Of a stretch of DNA of 51,612 nt, positions 1-9,308 are shown piece after piece. Below the pieces are notes generated by a model. That model ran no database searches. It was not told where the DNA came from and worked only from the letters and a program-made list of their open reading frames with translations. Position 1 is the stretch's first letter, and every line of letters starts with the position of its first letter. Location of the stretch: contig CAYULH010000022.1 of the NCBI GenBank assembly GCA_964445645.1, forward strand, positions 1 through 51,612, in the 5' to 3' direction. This DNA comes from Aureispira sp964445645. GTDB lineage: Bacteria; Bacteroidota; Bacteroidia; Chitinophagales; Saprospiraceae. A program made the translations under genes and the position numbers.

Positions 1-1976
1 CCTTTTGCAAATTGATCTTCTGTTACCTTAAAGGTATGCTTAATCCCCTCATTAACCCCCTCTACTTTTATAGATGGAACAGGAATTTCAATACCTAAAT
101 CGTCATCTGCAAATGTTTCCCAATTGGCAATCTTAGCAATATCATCATTCAAGTCTGTTTGGAAAATCAAACGTGCCTTGGTTTCATCTTCTAACTCTGT
201 TACAGAAAGGTTAGGCTCTGAAACTTGATAAATTTTATATCCTTGGAAATTGTATGTTGTATCTAAACCAGTACCCAATGCAGCTAATGAACGCAACTCG
301 GCTGGAGATTCTTCATAACCCAACTTGAAGTTATTAGATACAGGCGCATTGTATAAGTTCAAGATTAATTCTTCATCCAACTCTACTACATCAATAAATG
401 GGGCATCTGGTCCATCTGTAATTTTGAAACAGTTATCAAAAAGATTCTGTGCCAATACATCTGCCTGAACCAATGGTTTTAAGCTTGGGCAGGGATAATC
501 TGGAATACTAGGCACCCATACTACTCCTGAAATCATCTCATTGGTAGCCCCCGGCTTGAGTACAAATGGCCCAGAGGTATGCAAGAAACGTTGATCCAAA
601 CCCGAAAGGTTTTCGCTACACATTGACCATGCCCCCGGCCCTGTTTCATTAGGGAAAGAAGGGAACACATAAGGCGTAGGTGTAGCTGTGGTATTAGCAG
701 GATCATAGCCATCGCCACCAGCTGTAATAGGCGTTTCGTTAGGCCAGAATCCAGAGATTAGGCGATAAAAACCTAATGCTGATGAGGGATCTCCTTTGGG
801 GTCAGAATTACTGTTGATGTGGTATTGGAAAGAAGATAATCCAATTTCATTGCCAAATGAATCCAAAGGCCCTCTAAAATAATCTACCCCTAATGCGGGT
901 ACATCCAAACCATAGCCTGCAGAACCTTGCGTTCCACATGGGTCGTCATCTTCTACGTCTTGATTGTATACATACCCCAATCCAGTTGCCGTATCACAAC
1001 CAATGTAGTCATCATTCGCACAACCCAAATCTGGGTCAGACCACAAAGAGAAATAGGTATCTTTTAATGTTAATTTATTTCTGTTCAGTAGTTTATAACG
1101 ATAGAAGGTCATATTATTGACTGCATCTGTAGTACGATAACCAAAAGCTGTTACCTGTACTTCCATCTGCATGGGCTGACCATTAGTTTGTGTGTGCAAG
1201 TTACCATTGTCATTATACACCCACCAAGTCATCTGATCCGCATAAATAGGATTGTTGTAATCAAATGCTTTTTCGGCACAGTTTAGAGACACCTCAATAA
1301 TAGGGTGATCACCATCTCGTGGATCGTAGATACCATCATTATTAAAGTCGATAAAAGGAGCCAAGTCTTGATCGTAATCACGAATATCAAAACCGTGAAT
1401 TTCGGCAAATAGAGGGTTTCCTCTACCGGGCCAACCTCTCAAACCTCTTGAAATTTGTCCTTGTACCCCCGGATTTAAGGGATCCAATACATCTGCTCTA
1501 AGTGCAGTAATATCATCGCCAAACACCGTAAAGTGTCTATCCCAACGCTCACATTCTATCTTCTCAATAGTTCCCAAATCTGGGTCTAATGGCCCTGTCC
1601 AATAGTCATTACCATTGCTACGATACGTTTGTGCAGCCAAGATGAGGTTGTCCCCTGCATCGTAAGCTCCCAACCAGATCGCTCCAGCAAATAGAGCTGA
1701 TATTTCGGGTTCTCCCGAAGCAGGATCTACATTGGGTACAATATAACGGGCAGTTTGATTACCATCCCACCACATATCACCACCAGCACGCAACAAAGCA
1801 CGTACATTGTTGATATTGAGGTCTGTTTGCGCTCGCGAGGCCGTACAATCGGCACGATACGATTTTTTATTGTCTGTTTTGTGTCGCACAGGATTACCCA
1901 CAAAATCCCTTGCATTCACTGCCGAAACAGCGATAAAGGTTAGGAGTAATACTGCTATACAGCTTATTTTATTCAT
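1..1976 (-). CDS. Large secreted protein of unknown function, 3' end outside the window
   Basis: The gene runs off the left edge; about 658 codons are visible from the ATG at 1976. The N-terminus (MNKISCIAVLLLTFIAVSA) is a clear Sec signal peptide. The rest has no enzyme motif I recognise, but it is rich in Asp, Asn, Gly and aromatic residues and contains calcium-site-like stretches such as DFNNDGIYDPRDGD (about residue 200). This is the style of the large extracellular proteins of Saprospiraceae that often end in a type IX secretion C-terminal domain; that end is not in the window, so secretion by T9SS is inference. It lies 76 bp downstream of the TonB-dependent receptor on the same strand with no visible terminator between them, so the two are probably co-transcribed and may act together at the cell surface. 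Confidence 0.8.
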   Translation of the reverse strand, partial: MNKISCIAVLLLTFIAVSAVNARDFVGNPVRHKTDNKKSYRADCTASRAQTDLNINNVRALLRAGGDMWWDGNQTARYIVPNVDPASGEPEISALFAGAIWLGAYDAGDNLILAAQTYRSNGNDYWTGPLDPDLGTIEKIECERWDRHFTVFGDDITALRADVLDPLNPGVQGQISRGLRGWPGRGNPLFAEIHGFDIRDYDQDLAPFIDFNNDGIYDPRDGDHPIIEVSLNCAEKAFDYNNPIYADQMTWWVYNDNGNLHTQTNGQPMQMEVQVTAFGYRTTDAVNNMTFYRYKLLNRNKLTLKDTYFSLWSDPDLGCANDDYIGCDTATGLGYVYNQDVEDDDPCGTQGSAGYGLDVPALGVDYFRGPLDSFGNEIGLSSFQYHINSNSDPKGDPSSALGFYRLISGFWPNETPITAGGDGYDPANTTATPTPYVFPSFPNETGPGAWSMCSENLSGLDQRFLHTSGPFVLKPGATNEMISGVVWVPSIPDYPCPSLKPLVQADVLAQNLFDNCFKITDGPDAPFIDVVELDEELILNLYNAPVSNNFKLGYEESPAELRSLAALGTGLDTTYNFQGYKIYQVSEPNLSVTELEDETKARLIFQTDLNDDIAKIANWETFADDDLGIEIPVPSIKVEGVNEGIKHTFKVTEDQFAK

Positions 1977-2052
1977 TGTCTATTTAATTTATACTTGATA
2001 GAATAGACGCTCCAACACAGTGGTTGGAACGCGTTCTTCTTATAGTGTTCTA

Positions 2053-5000
2053 TTAGAAACCAAAGATTAATCCTAAGAAAATTCGTCTAGGTCTAGAAAT
2101 ATTGAATGGGTTGTTCATACGCAAATCATACAACAATTCGTAAGACTGTGGCTGAGATGCAGCGAATCCTGGACCAGGGCTTTCTGCAGTAGTTAAGAAC
2201 CCATCATCAGTAGTAGAACCAGTAGTAGAATATACAGCCAATGGATTTTGAGTGTTTAATAAGTTCTGGATACGTAAATAAACATTCAAACGAATAGGAT
2301 TTTTGGTTTTTGGTCCAATTACAAAATCTCTATCCAATTTTAAAGCTATACGGAATGTCCAATCCATACGAGCACCATTGATACTTCCAATGGTAATTCT
2401 ATCCTCAAAAGAGTTTCCAATACCACCTGGAATTTCCTTACGTGTATATGGACGACCAGAGTTAACATTGAAAGCTACGTTTAATCCTGTGTTTTCTAAT
2501 ACGTCAAATTTTCCAATCTTAGGCCCGTTGTATTTTTCACCTTTTCCATAACGATAATCTGCCATCAAGTAGAAAGTGTGGCGTTGATCAAATGATAATG
2601 GGAAAACGTACTTTAATTCTCGTGCTGCAATTCCCGAAGAAGAAGTTGGGCTTGAACCAGTTCCCTCAGAGAATGCCAGCGTATAGTTGGCTAGGATACG
2701 CAAGTTGTTGTTGGAACGCATATCATACTCCAACTTAAAGGCTTTGGTAGTAGAGAAATCACTGTTACCAAAAGAAGTATAAGTGATAGGATAAGCGTTG
2801 ACAAAATCTCTAGCTTGGATCAAGTCGCGCTCTTCTCTATACAACAAGGATACTTTGAACTTAGAAAAGTCTGTTAGTTTTTGTTGGAATCCTACCTCGT
2901 AGTTGATGGTACGTTGAGGCTTCAAGTTTGGATTGCCAATAAAAGAATTGGCATCAGCAGCAATTTCTCTAAAGTTGTAGTACGTATAAGGAGAAGCAAA
3001 AGCACCACTTGGTGGACGCTGTGCCAATACATCATAGTTGGCGTAGAAGTTAGCATCTCTAGAAATAGGGAAAGAGAACGCAATACGTGGCATTACAATA
3101 AAAGTAGGTGTAAAATCACGGAAAGCCAATGTGGGGTCATAATTCTCACCTTGAGGATCAATTTCTGAAGTACCAAACCCTTTCAAAGCAGGGAAAATAA
3201 CTGTACCCAACTCGTTTGCATTGTTAACAGGAAGTCCCTGTGCATTGTACCATTGCTCACCATCGCGATAGCCCACTACACTTGCATCTCTACTGTTGTC
3301 ATTTACATACACGGCAAAATCATCGTCAATATTACCAGGACGAATAGTATTACCACCAGCAGAATAACGTGAATCTACGTCGTAGAACTCTCCTGCTGTT
3401 TCATATCCTGTAACAGAGAATGGATCATTTAATACCTTGGTATTGGCATCATAACTATCAAAACGAACCCCAATATTGCAAATAATATCTTTGTAAGTAA
3501 ATTTATCTTGAATATATCCAGCTGCATAAATAGGTGCAAATGGCGCAATAGGACGTGTTTTGATTTCCTTAGGCCCATCTGCTGTTTCTACCGTTGCTGT
3601 TTCTGTAAAGAAAGAGAAGAAATCTACATTGGTGCCAAGAGGATTTCCTAAATAATCATATCCAAAGTAATTCAATACACGCTGTTGTCCTGTAATCAAA
3701 GTCGTTGCTTCAAACCACTCTAAGTCCATTTGTTCGGGTGTAAATTCGTGTACATTTACCCAATCTCTCTTAGTCAAGCCATTGGCTTCTCTCAATCGAG
3801 AAGCAAACAAAGACATTTCTACTTCTCTGCCCTCTTCGTCTACACGAATCAACGAGTTGTACAAATCAAATTGACGTTGACGAATAGGGTCATAATACAC
3901 TTCACCTGTTGGGCTAGTACGATCGGTAGCATTAGAAATGTGGTTGTTCACCGTTTGATCGGCCAAGTTCCACAATTTGAATGGCTGAATACTGTACGAG
4001 CGAGAAATACGCTGCTCAAAGGTTCCTCCCAATTGAACAGAGTGACGAATGGGGTTGCCCGAACGACGTGCCATTACCAAATCAAAGTTGGCCTTAACAT
4101 TAGCACGTACTTGGGTGCTGTTGTTTTTGCCAAAACTTGGGCCATCATCACCACCTGAATAATGCGGTGAATTAAACAAACCATAAATACTAGTACGAGC
4201 ACCTGTATTTTGTCCATTGATGATCTCCATTTCATCTATATTCAACGGAGAATTAGGATCAAATGGATTACCAGGTTGTGATAATAAATTATTGTAGGAT
4301 GCTAACCCCGGATTGATGTCCAAGTTAGGCTCATATCTATCAAAAGAGTTGTTAAATGAAGCATGTCCATTGGTAACATTCAAACCAATAGTATCACCTA
4401 CTGAGTTGGTTACATAAGTAGTATCTACCGCATCAATGATTGGCACACGACTTCTGAAAAACTTACCCACATATCCATATTCCCACAAACGATCATTGTA
4501 TCTTGGGTCTTCACTTGCACCATTGGTAGCTGTATAATCTCCTTGCAATTCATAGCTAAAGTTCTGGAATACAGGCTGCAAAGAAGTAGAATCCATGTCC
4601 TCTTCCTCTTCGCCACCAGGTTGTGTAGAACTTACCGTGTGACGGAAACGCCCAGAAACACGCCAAGTATTGGTGCGATATTGAGGGTTGAATTGAGGAT
4701 TGAATAAGCGGTTGGTTACGCCAGCAGAGTTCCCCCAATTGAATTGAGCATTACCTCCTACTACAAAATAAAAGTCCTTGCTAGGTTTAAAATCAATTTT
4801 ACCATTGGCAATAGCATAAGATTCTCTAGCATTGGGGCGCACTGCGATTGGTTCCAAATCATCAGCAGTCAAGAAGTCAGCGGCAAACACCGTACCTGAC
4901 CCACTAGGATTACGTACTAGAGGATTGGCCAGTATTTCGTTCAATTTGTCCTGTTTTAATTGGAACGATCCCAACGCAGAAGGACGTGTATCTAAGGTGG

Positions 5001-5910
5001 TAGAATAAACACCTGCAAAGCGATAACCCAAAATAGTGGCTTTACGGATTCTACCGTCTTCTTTTTTCAAGGTATCTCCCAGTGCATTGGTCATTGGACG
5101 AGCCAAGATAGGCCCAGACAAATACAAATCGGCACGGTTGGCAGCAAAGGCATCCAAAAATTGAGACGTTTCTAACTGCACCCCACCTGTAAAGTCTGAA
5201 GAAGGGCCTTTGGTGATAATGTTGGTAATAGAACCTGTAACATCACCAAACTCGGCAGGAACTCCAGAGGTAATAATCTGTACTTGATCAATTTCTGTTT
5301 CGGGAATACCCAAATTACCAATAACACGTACCCCATCTACATAGGTATCGTTACTTGATGAACGGCTACCATTAGAATTAATTGCTTCGCCTTCGTCTGC
5401 TTGGCTCACCCCTGCAGTAGTGGCAACAATACTCGTTACACTACGGGTAGCCAAGGTTTTGATATCTTCTGATCCCAATGTCTGACCACCAGAAGTAGCA
5501 TCTTGCTCAATCAAAGGAATGCGATAATCACGAACTACGATTTCCATTTTTTTTCCTGTACTGTCACTTCCAAAAGAGAATTCTTGTCCCTCTTCCATTT
5601 CTACATCAAAACGAACAACTTGTCCTAATCTGATGACAACTCCATTGGTCTGAACAGTGGGAAAACCAACATAGGATACCAATACATCATAAGTACCTGC
5701 ATTGACGTTTGAGAAGTTGTAGTTACCGTCGAAATCCGTTTGGGTTCCTGAGATTTGCACGCCCTCCTTTTGGAGTACGACGTTTGCAAATGGAAGTCCT
5801 TCGCCGTTGCCAACATCAATAACCTTCCCTTGCAAACTACCTGTTGTCTGTGCGAGCAAAGCTGTGCTCCCTACAAACAGCAGGGTTAACAAAATTATGT
5901 AACGAACCAT
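2053..5910 (-). CDS. TonB-dependent receptor with carboxypeptidase-regulatory-like N-terminal domain
   Basis: Outer-membrane active transporter. From the chosen start (1285 aa) it has a signal peptide (MVRYIILLTLLFVGSTALLA), a CarboxypepD_reg-like beta-sandwich at about 22-108 (SLQGKVIDVGNGEGLPFANV, then TDFDGNYNFSNVNAGTYDVL), a plug domain at about 125-235 (IVATTAGVSQADEG, GVPAEFGDVTGSITNIITKG) and a very long beta-barrel ending in the Phe-terminated strand FLGLIFGF expected for insertion by the BAM machinery. An open frame continues upstream to 6006, but the signal peptide argues for ATG 5910 (or 5916, two codons earlier). No SusD-like partner is adjacent, so a glycan substrate is not supported; the neighbour is the secreted protein at the left edge. 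The substrate is unknown. Energy would come from TonB-ExbB-ExbD, possibly the cluster at 32-35 kb. Confidence 0.93.
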   Translation of the reverse strand: MVRYIILLTLLFVGSTALLAQTTGSLQGKVIDVGNGEGLPFANVVLQKEGVQISGTQTDFDGNYNFSNVNAGTYDVLVSYVGFPTVQTNGVVIRLGQVVRFDVEMEEGQEFSFGSDSTGKKMEIVVRDYRIPLIEQDATSGGQTLGSEDIKTLATRSVTSIVATTAGVSQADEGEAINSNGSRSSSNDTYVDGVRVIGNLGIPETEIDQVQIITSGVPAEFGDVTGSITNIITKGPSSDFTGGVQLETSQFLDAFAANRADLYLSGPILARPMTNALGDTLKKEDGRIRKATILGYRFAGVYSTTLDTRPSALGSFQLKQDKLNEILANPLVRNPSGSGTVFAADFLTADDLEPIAVRPNARESYAIANGKIDFKPSKDFYFVVGGNAQFNWGNSAGVTNRLFNPQFNPQYRTNTWRVSGRFRHTVSSTQPGGEEEEDMDSTSLQPVFQNFSYELQGDYTATNGASEDPRYNDRLWEYGYVGKFFRSRVPIIDAVDTTYVTNSVGDTIGLNVTNGHASFNNSFDRYEPNLDINPGLASYNNLLSQPGNPFDPNSPLNIDEMEIINGQNTGARTSIYGLFNSPHYSGGDDGPSFGKNNSTQVRANVKANFDLVMARRSGNPIRHSVQLGGTFEQRISRSYSIQPFKLWNLADQTVNNHISNATDRTSPTGEVYYDPIRQRQFDLYNSLIRVDEEGREVEMSLFASRLREANGLTKRDWVNVHEFTPEQMDLEWFEATTLITGQQRVLNYFGYDYLGNPLGTNVDFFSFFTETATVETADGPKEIKTRPIAPFAPIYAAGYIQDKFTYKDIICNIGVRFDSYDANTKVLNDPFSVTGYETAGEFYDVDSRYSAGGNTIRPGNIDDDFAVYVNDNSRDASVVGYRDGEQWYNAQGLPVNNANELGTVIFPALKGFGTSEIDPQGENYDPTLAFRDFTPTFIVMPRIAFSFPISRDANFYANYDVLAQRPPSGAFASPYTYYNFREIAADANSFIGNPNLKPQRTINYEVGFQQKLTDFSKFKVSLLYREERDLIQARDFVNAYPITYTSFGNSDFSTTKAFKLEYDMRSNNNLRILANYTLAFSEGTGSSPTSSSGIAARELKYVFPLSFDQRHTFYLMADYRYGKGEKYNGPKIGKFDVLENTGLNVAFNVNSGRPYTRKEIPGGIGNSFEDRITIGSINGARMDWTFRIALKLDRDFVIGPKTKNPIRLNVYLRIQNLLNTQNPLAVYSTTGSTTDDGFLTTAESPGPGFAASQPQSYELLYDLRMNNPFNISRPRRIFLGLIFGF

Positions 5911-6420
5911 AACCATAAGAACTTTAATAAAAATTAAAAAATTAAACATTGCATAAAAGAGCACTGCTCCTTTAGCAGTGTCTTGGAGCATTGGGCAGTG
6001 GCACAATAATAAAATTAACTACAACCAGCCTGCTTTGCACTCCTGACAAAAAACGAGTAACCAACACCTTTTTTGCCTCTATCTTTGTTTCTGTCTAAAC
6101 GTATTATCTCAATGTTATGACATTATAGGTAACCAGCCCTAATGCCTACATTCAACTGTCAAATTATATTTTGCCTTAACTAAAGTAACTAGTTTTTTTT
6201 GGGAGCATAATGATAATGCTATCTTTCCTTATGTAAGGTGAAATAGCAATAATAGTTCATTAACATTCTTAAAAGAAAATTAACAAAACACAAATCACTG
6301 TTTATCAAAAAAATAGCTACTAAAACTTACTTTAAGCAAGCCAAATAATTTATTTTTTTACACATTTGTTAAGGCTACAAAGACTAACAAAAGTATCATC
6401 AAATTTCGACAATTCCAAGT
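5911..6420 (-). promoter_or_regulatory. Leader region of the receptor gene with a hairpin and a candidate promoter
   Basis: There is no convincing gene in this stretch. It holds a perfect 7-bp inverted repeat (CACTGCT at 5962-5968, AGCAGTG at 5974-5980, 5-nt loop) in what would be the untranslated leader. The only good TAnnTTTG match on the minus strand is TACTTTTG at 6388-6395, with a weak CTTG in place of TTTG about 20 bp upstream. If used, it would give a leader of roughly 470 nt. Promoter use is inference. Confidence 0.3.
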
Positions 6421-7380
6421 CTACAGCTTCATAATTCGGCCTAATAACAACTTCGCCAAACGTTCTTTAGATTCATTGGTCCAACCAGCCACATGTGGTG
6501 AGAGCAGGACATTTTCTTGCTTAAACAACACCGCAAAAAGAGCAGCTTCCATTATACTATAAGTTTCGGGCTTCTCATTTTCAAATACATCCAAACAAGC
6601 CCCTTTAATATGCCCATTGTCCAAACACTTGAGCAGATCGTGTATAGGAACAATATTTCCACGAGAAGTATTGACCACCACCAATCCCCTCTTAAAACGC
6701 TTCCAATAGTCTTCGTTAGCCATTCCTTTGGTTTCGGCAGTGGCTGGCAAATGCAAACTCAAGATTTGTGCTTCGGCAAATAATTGCTCCATGGTGCATT
6801 CTTGTACATGCGGCAAATCATCGGCATAGTTCGTCAGATACTTATCATAAGCCAAGACCTGCATTCCAAATCCGGCCAATCGTGTGGCCAAAGCACGCCC
6901 TGTATACCCAAAACCAACAATTCCAATGGTTTTGCCCCACAATTCCCAACCTCGATTTTGCTCTCGTTTCCAAATGCACTGGCGCACTTGCTGATCGGCT
7001 TGGCGCAAATTATTGGCTAAACTCAAGAGCATTCCCAAGGCATGTTCAGCTACGGCATCACAATTGCCATCTGGTGCCCTGATAACCGTTACTTGATGAG
7101 CAGCAGCAGCTTCTAAGTCTATGATTTCTAAGCCTGAACCCAAACGGCCAATAAATTTTAGCTGGGGTGCGCCTTCTAAAAAAGCTTTGTCAACTAAGAT
7201 TTTGCTATTGATAATTAAACCTTGGTAAGCAGCAACCAATTGACGAGTAGTTGCCAAATCAATTTTGGGTAAATAGGTACAGTGATAACCGGCGGCCGTT
7301 AATCCTTCAATGAGTAATGGATGAACAGCATCTGTGATTAACACTTGTGCTGTTGTGCTAGTGCTTTGTTCTTGTTTCAT
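6421..7380 (-). CDS. D-isomer-specific 2-hydroxyacid dehydrogenase (SerA/HprA-like)
   Basis: A 319-residue NAD(P)-dependent dehydrogenase that interconverts a 2-hydroxyacid and a 2-oxoacid. The family signature is complete: a Rossmann glycine motif GIVGFGYTGRA (about residue 151), the catalytic Arg in NTSRGNIV, the Glu in DVFENEKP and the catalytic His in SPHVAGWT. The length matches single-domain-pair members; there is no ACT domain, so it is either a short phosphoglycerate dehydrogenase or a hydroxypyruvate/glyoxylate reductase. The motifs do not fix the substrate. It is monocistronic as far as can be seen, with a plausible promoter just upstream at 7414-7444. Confidence 0.9.
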   Translation of the reverse strand: MKQEQSTSTTAQVLITDAVHPLLIEGLTAAGYHCTYLPKIDLATTRQLVAAYQGLIINSKILVDKAFLEGAPQLKFIGRLGSGLEIIDLEAAAAHQVTVIRAPDGNCDAVAEHALGMLLSLANNLRQADQQVRQCIWKREQNRGWELWGKTIGIVGFGYTGRALATRLAGFGMQVLAYDKYLTNYADDLPHVQECTMEQLFAEAQILSLHLPATAETKGMANEDYWKRFKRGLVVVNTSRGNIVPIHDLLKCLDNGHIKGACLDVFENEKPETYSIMEAALFAVLFKQENVLLSPHVAGWTNESKERLAKLLLGRIMKL

Positions 7381-7413
7381 GCTAAAGAAATCTATTTTGT
7401 TGTTGTATCACAA

Positions 7414-7444
7414 CAAATGTAGCCTTTCTAAGCAAAGCTTAAAG
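7414..7444 (-). promoter_or_regulatory. Candidate promoter of the 2-hydroxyacid dehydrogenase gene
   Basis: On the minus strand TACATTTG (7414-7421) fits the Bacteroidota -7 element TAnnTTTG, with CTTT (7441-7444) 19 bp upstream in place of TTTG. It would place the transcript start about 30 nt before the ATG. The remaining gap to rsmA (7445-7639) shows nothing else. Confidence 0.4.
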
Positions 7445-7639
7445 AAGTCACTATAAAAAATTACGATTAGGTGGATTTTTTAGACCATGCAGTATCAAAG
7501 GACGACTTGTTATACACAAGTAACTTTTACTACTATTAGAAGTGCTTTGGTGAGGACACTACAGAAAATGTAAGGAGAATTTATAAGGTAAACAATAGCT
7601 ATATCCATGTTGGGGAGGACAACTATACTACTAATATAA

Positions 7640-8416
7640 CTATAAATATTGAGAAGCACGCTGTGTTAGGGCAATAAATTCTGAAACAGATAAATTTTCT
7701 GGTCTTTGTTGAAAAAAAGTATCTTCAAACAAGACTTCTTTTGGAAAGAATTGCTTCATAGAATTACGCAGCATTTTTCGGCGGGTACTAAAGGCTATTT
7801 TTACGATGGCTTTAAAACTACTTTCGTCACAACCCAAATTTTCAAAATTGGGTTTTCGAGTTAAGCGAATCACCCCTGACTGCACCTTGGGTGGCGGATT
7901 AAAATGCTCTGGCCCTACCGTAAATAAATATTCTGTATCATAATAAGCTTGTACCAATACGGTGAGTACGCCATAAGCCTTGCTGTTGGGTTGGGCTGCT
8001 ACCCGCTCTGCCACTTCCTTCTGAAACATGCCTACCAATTCGGGTACATCTTGGCGGTACTCTATGAGTTTGAATAAAATTTGAGAAGAAATATTGTATG
8101 GGAAGTTACCAATGATAGCATAAGGTTCTTGAAAGTGTTCTTGTAGGCGTACTTTGAGAAAATCCTCGGCTATAATATACGGAAATAAGGCAGGATAATG
8201 CTGGGTCAAATAATCGACCATATCCCTATCGGCTTCAATTACATGCAGTTGGTGTTTGGGATATTGCTCTATCAAGTGCTTGGTGAGCATACCTTGTCCT
8301 GGACCTATTTCTACAATTTGTTGATAGTCATTTGTACCCTTTAGCCCCAATGCTATATCTCTAGCAATGTGTTCTTTGTTTAAGAAATGTTGTCCATACG
8401 ATTTTTTGACTTTCAT
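7640..8416 (-). CDS. rsmA: 16S rRNA dimethyladenosine transferase RsmA (KsgA)
   Basis: Dimethylates two adjacent adenosines in the 3'-terminal hairpin of 16S rRNA (A1518 and A1519 in E. coli numbering) during small-subunit maturation, using S-adenosylmethionine. The 258 residues show the family landmarks: N-terminal KKSYGQHFLN, SAM-binding motif I VEIGPGQGMLTKHL, motif IV NFPYNISSQILFKL, and the Pro-rich FNPPPKVQSGVIRL. Length is typical. It is the last gene of a minus-strand operon, 25 bp behind the PemK/MazF-like gene. In many bacteria rsmA adjoins pdxA; here pdxA lies about 1.4 kb away, divergent, with a toxin-like pair between them. Confidence 0.97.
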   Translation of the reverse strand: MKVKKSYGQHFLNKEHIARDIALGLKGTNDYQQIVEIGPGQGMLTKHLIEQYPKHQLHVIEADRDMVDYLTQHYPALFPYIIAEDFLKVRLQEHFQEPYAIIGNFPYNISSQILFKLIEYRQDVPELVGMFQKEVAERVAAQPNSKAYGVLTVLVQAYYDTEYLFTVGPEHFNPPPKVQSGVIRLTRKPNFENLGCDESSFKAIVKIAFSTRRKMLRNSMKQFFPKEVLFEDTFFQQRPENLSVSEFIALTQRASQYL

Positions 8417-8441
8417 AAAAATTATCTACAATTTCATATTG

Positions 8442-8759
8442 CTATAATAACATCTTTTCTAATTCTTTAATATATGGACAATATCCCAACCTTCCGAATA
8501 TCATATAGTTCTTAATTGTTGCTGTTCTATCTGCGTCAATAAAACTATCTTTTTTAAGTCTCATTTCCTTGCCTTCTGGTGAATCTTGCTTAACCATAAA
8601 CCCTCTATGTATAGAGGATTTATCTGTTCCTGTTACCATACAAACAAAAGATTGATCTTCTAAAATTTCAATAATTACGACAGGTCGAGCTTTTGTATCG
8701 GTACTATCTTCAAAAGGAAAGGATGCCAATACAACATCACCAACTTGATATTTTGACAT
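8442..8759 (-). CDS. PemK/MazF-like protein (possible type II toxin)
   Basis: A 105-residue SH3-barrel-like protein. The N-terminus (YQVGDVVLASFPFEDSTDTK followed by ARPVVIIEI) is the typical PemK/MazF opening; members cut RNA. The later segment LKKDSFIDADRTATIK matches the S/T-x-x-x-x-x-R strand of the family. It starts 3 bp after the stop of the upstream membrane-protein gene and is followed closely by rsmA, so the three are probably one transcript. An ordinary DNA-binding antitoxin is not visible. Ribonuclease activity is inferred from family; it could also be a non-toxic MazF-fold protein. Confidence 0.72.
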   Translation of the reverse strand: MSKYQVGDVVLASFPFEDSTDTKARPVVIIEILEDQSFVCMVTGTDKSSIHRGFMVKQDSPEGKEMRLKKDSFIDADRTATIKNYMIFGRLGYCPYIKELEKMLL

Positions 8760-8762
8760 GGT

Positions 8763-9308
8763 TTATCTTTCAAGAAATTCGATTTCACCTAGAGTAAGTG
8801 CTTTGGAGTAATCGTACTCATCTTCTTCATCCTCAAACCAATGCTCTAAGCCTTTATTCAGTTTAGCAGCCTCTGCTATTTGTTCTTCTGTTAATCCTTT
8901 GGGTAATAAATGAAGTTTTTCTCCAAGCTCTGTACGAAATAATTTGACTAGATGTTCAAGAGTGACATAGGGCCTTAAAATAAACTGGATAAAACGAGGT
9001 AAGTTACTTATATCCGTTTTATTTTTGCTTACGTTTAGAAGTGCTCGATATACTTCCTTTAAGGAATCATATTCTTCTTCAGTTGTTATCTTTGCTTCTT
9101 TTAGTAGTGCCAATTCTTTTTTCAATGTTCGGTTTAATAACAAAATAATAAGACTGAATCCAAGCAAAAAAAGAGGAAGTATCAATACTAATATTAAGAA
9201 CATAGCAATTCCCTTACCTATTCCCATATAGAGTTTAGTGATTCCTTTAACTGTCTCAAGAACCCCTAATGACCTTGTTGCTGTTTGTTTTGTTAATACA
9301 AAATCCAT
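8763..9308 (-). CDS. Membrane protein of unknown function preceding the PemK/MazF-like gene
   Basis: 181 residues with one long hydrophobic segment (about 34-60, IAMFLILVLILPLFLLGFSL), probably one long helix or a tight hairpin, then a charged helical region (KKELALLKEAKITTEEEYDS) and a very acidic stretch near the C-terminus (HWFEDEEDEYDYSKA). No DNA-binding domain is apparent. Its position, where a PemK/MazF antitoxin gene normally sits, and the 3-bp gap to the toxin-like gene make it a candidate membrane-anchored partner; the acidic tail could mimic RNA and fill the toxin groove. That role is inference. I do not recognise the family. Confidence 0.75.
   Translation of the reverse strand: MDFVLTKQTATRSLGVLETVKGITKLYMGIGKGIAMFLILVLILPLFLLGFSLIILLLNRTLKKELALLKEAKITTEEEYDSLKEVYRALLNVSKNKTDISNLPRFIQFILRPYVTLEHLVKLFRTELGEKLHLLPKGLTEEQIAEAAKLNKGLEHWFEDEEDEYDYSKALTLGEIEFLER

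Noticed and set aside
2881..4158. Plus-strand ORFs inside the TonB receptor
   Set aside because: Antisense shadows of the receptor coding sequence with no recognisable motifs.
5911..6006. N-terminal extension of the TonB receptor to 6006
   Set aside because: Adds 32 residues ahead of a good signal peptide; a signal peptide should be at the very N-terminus.
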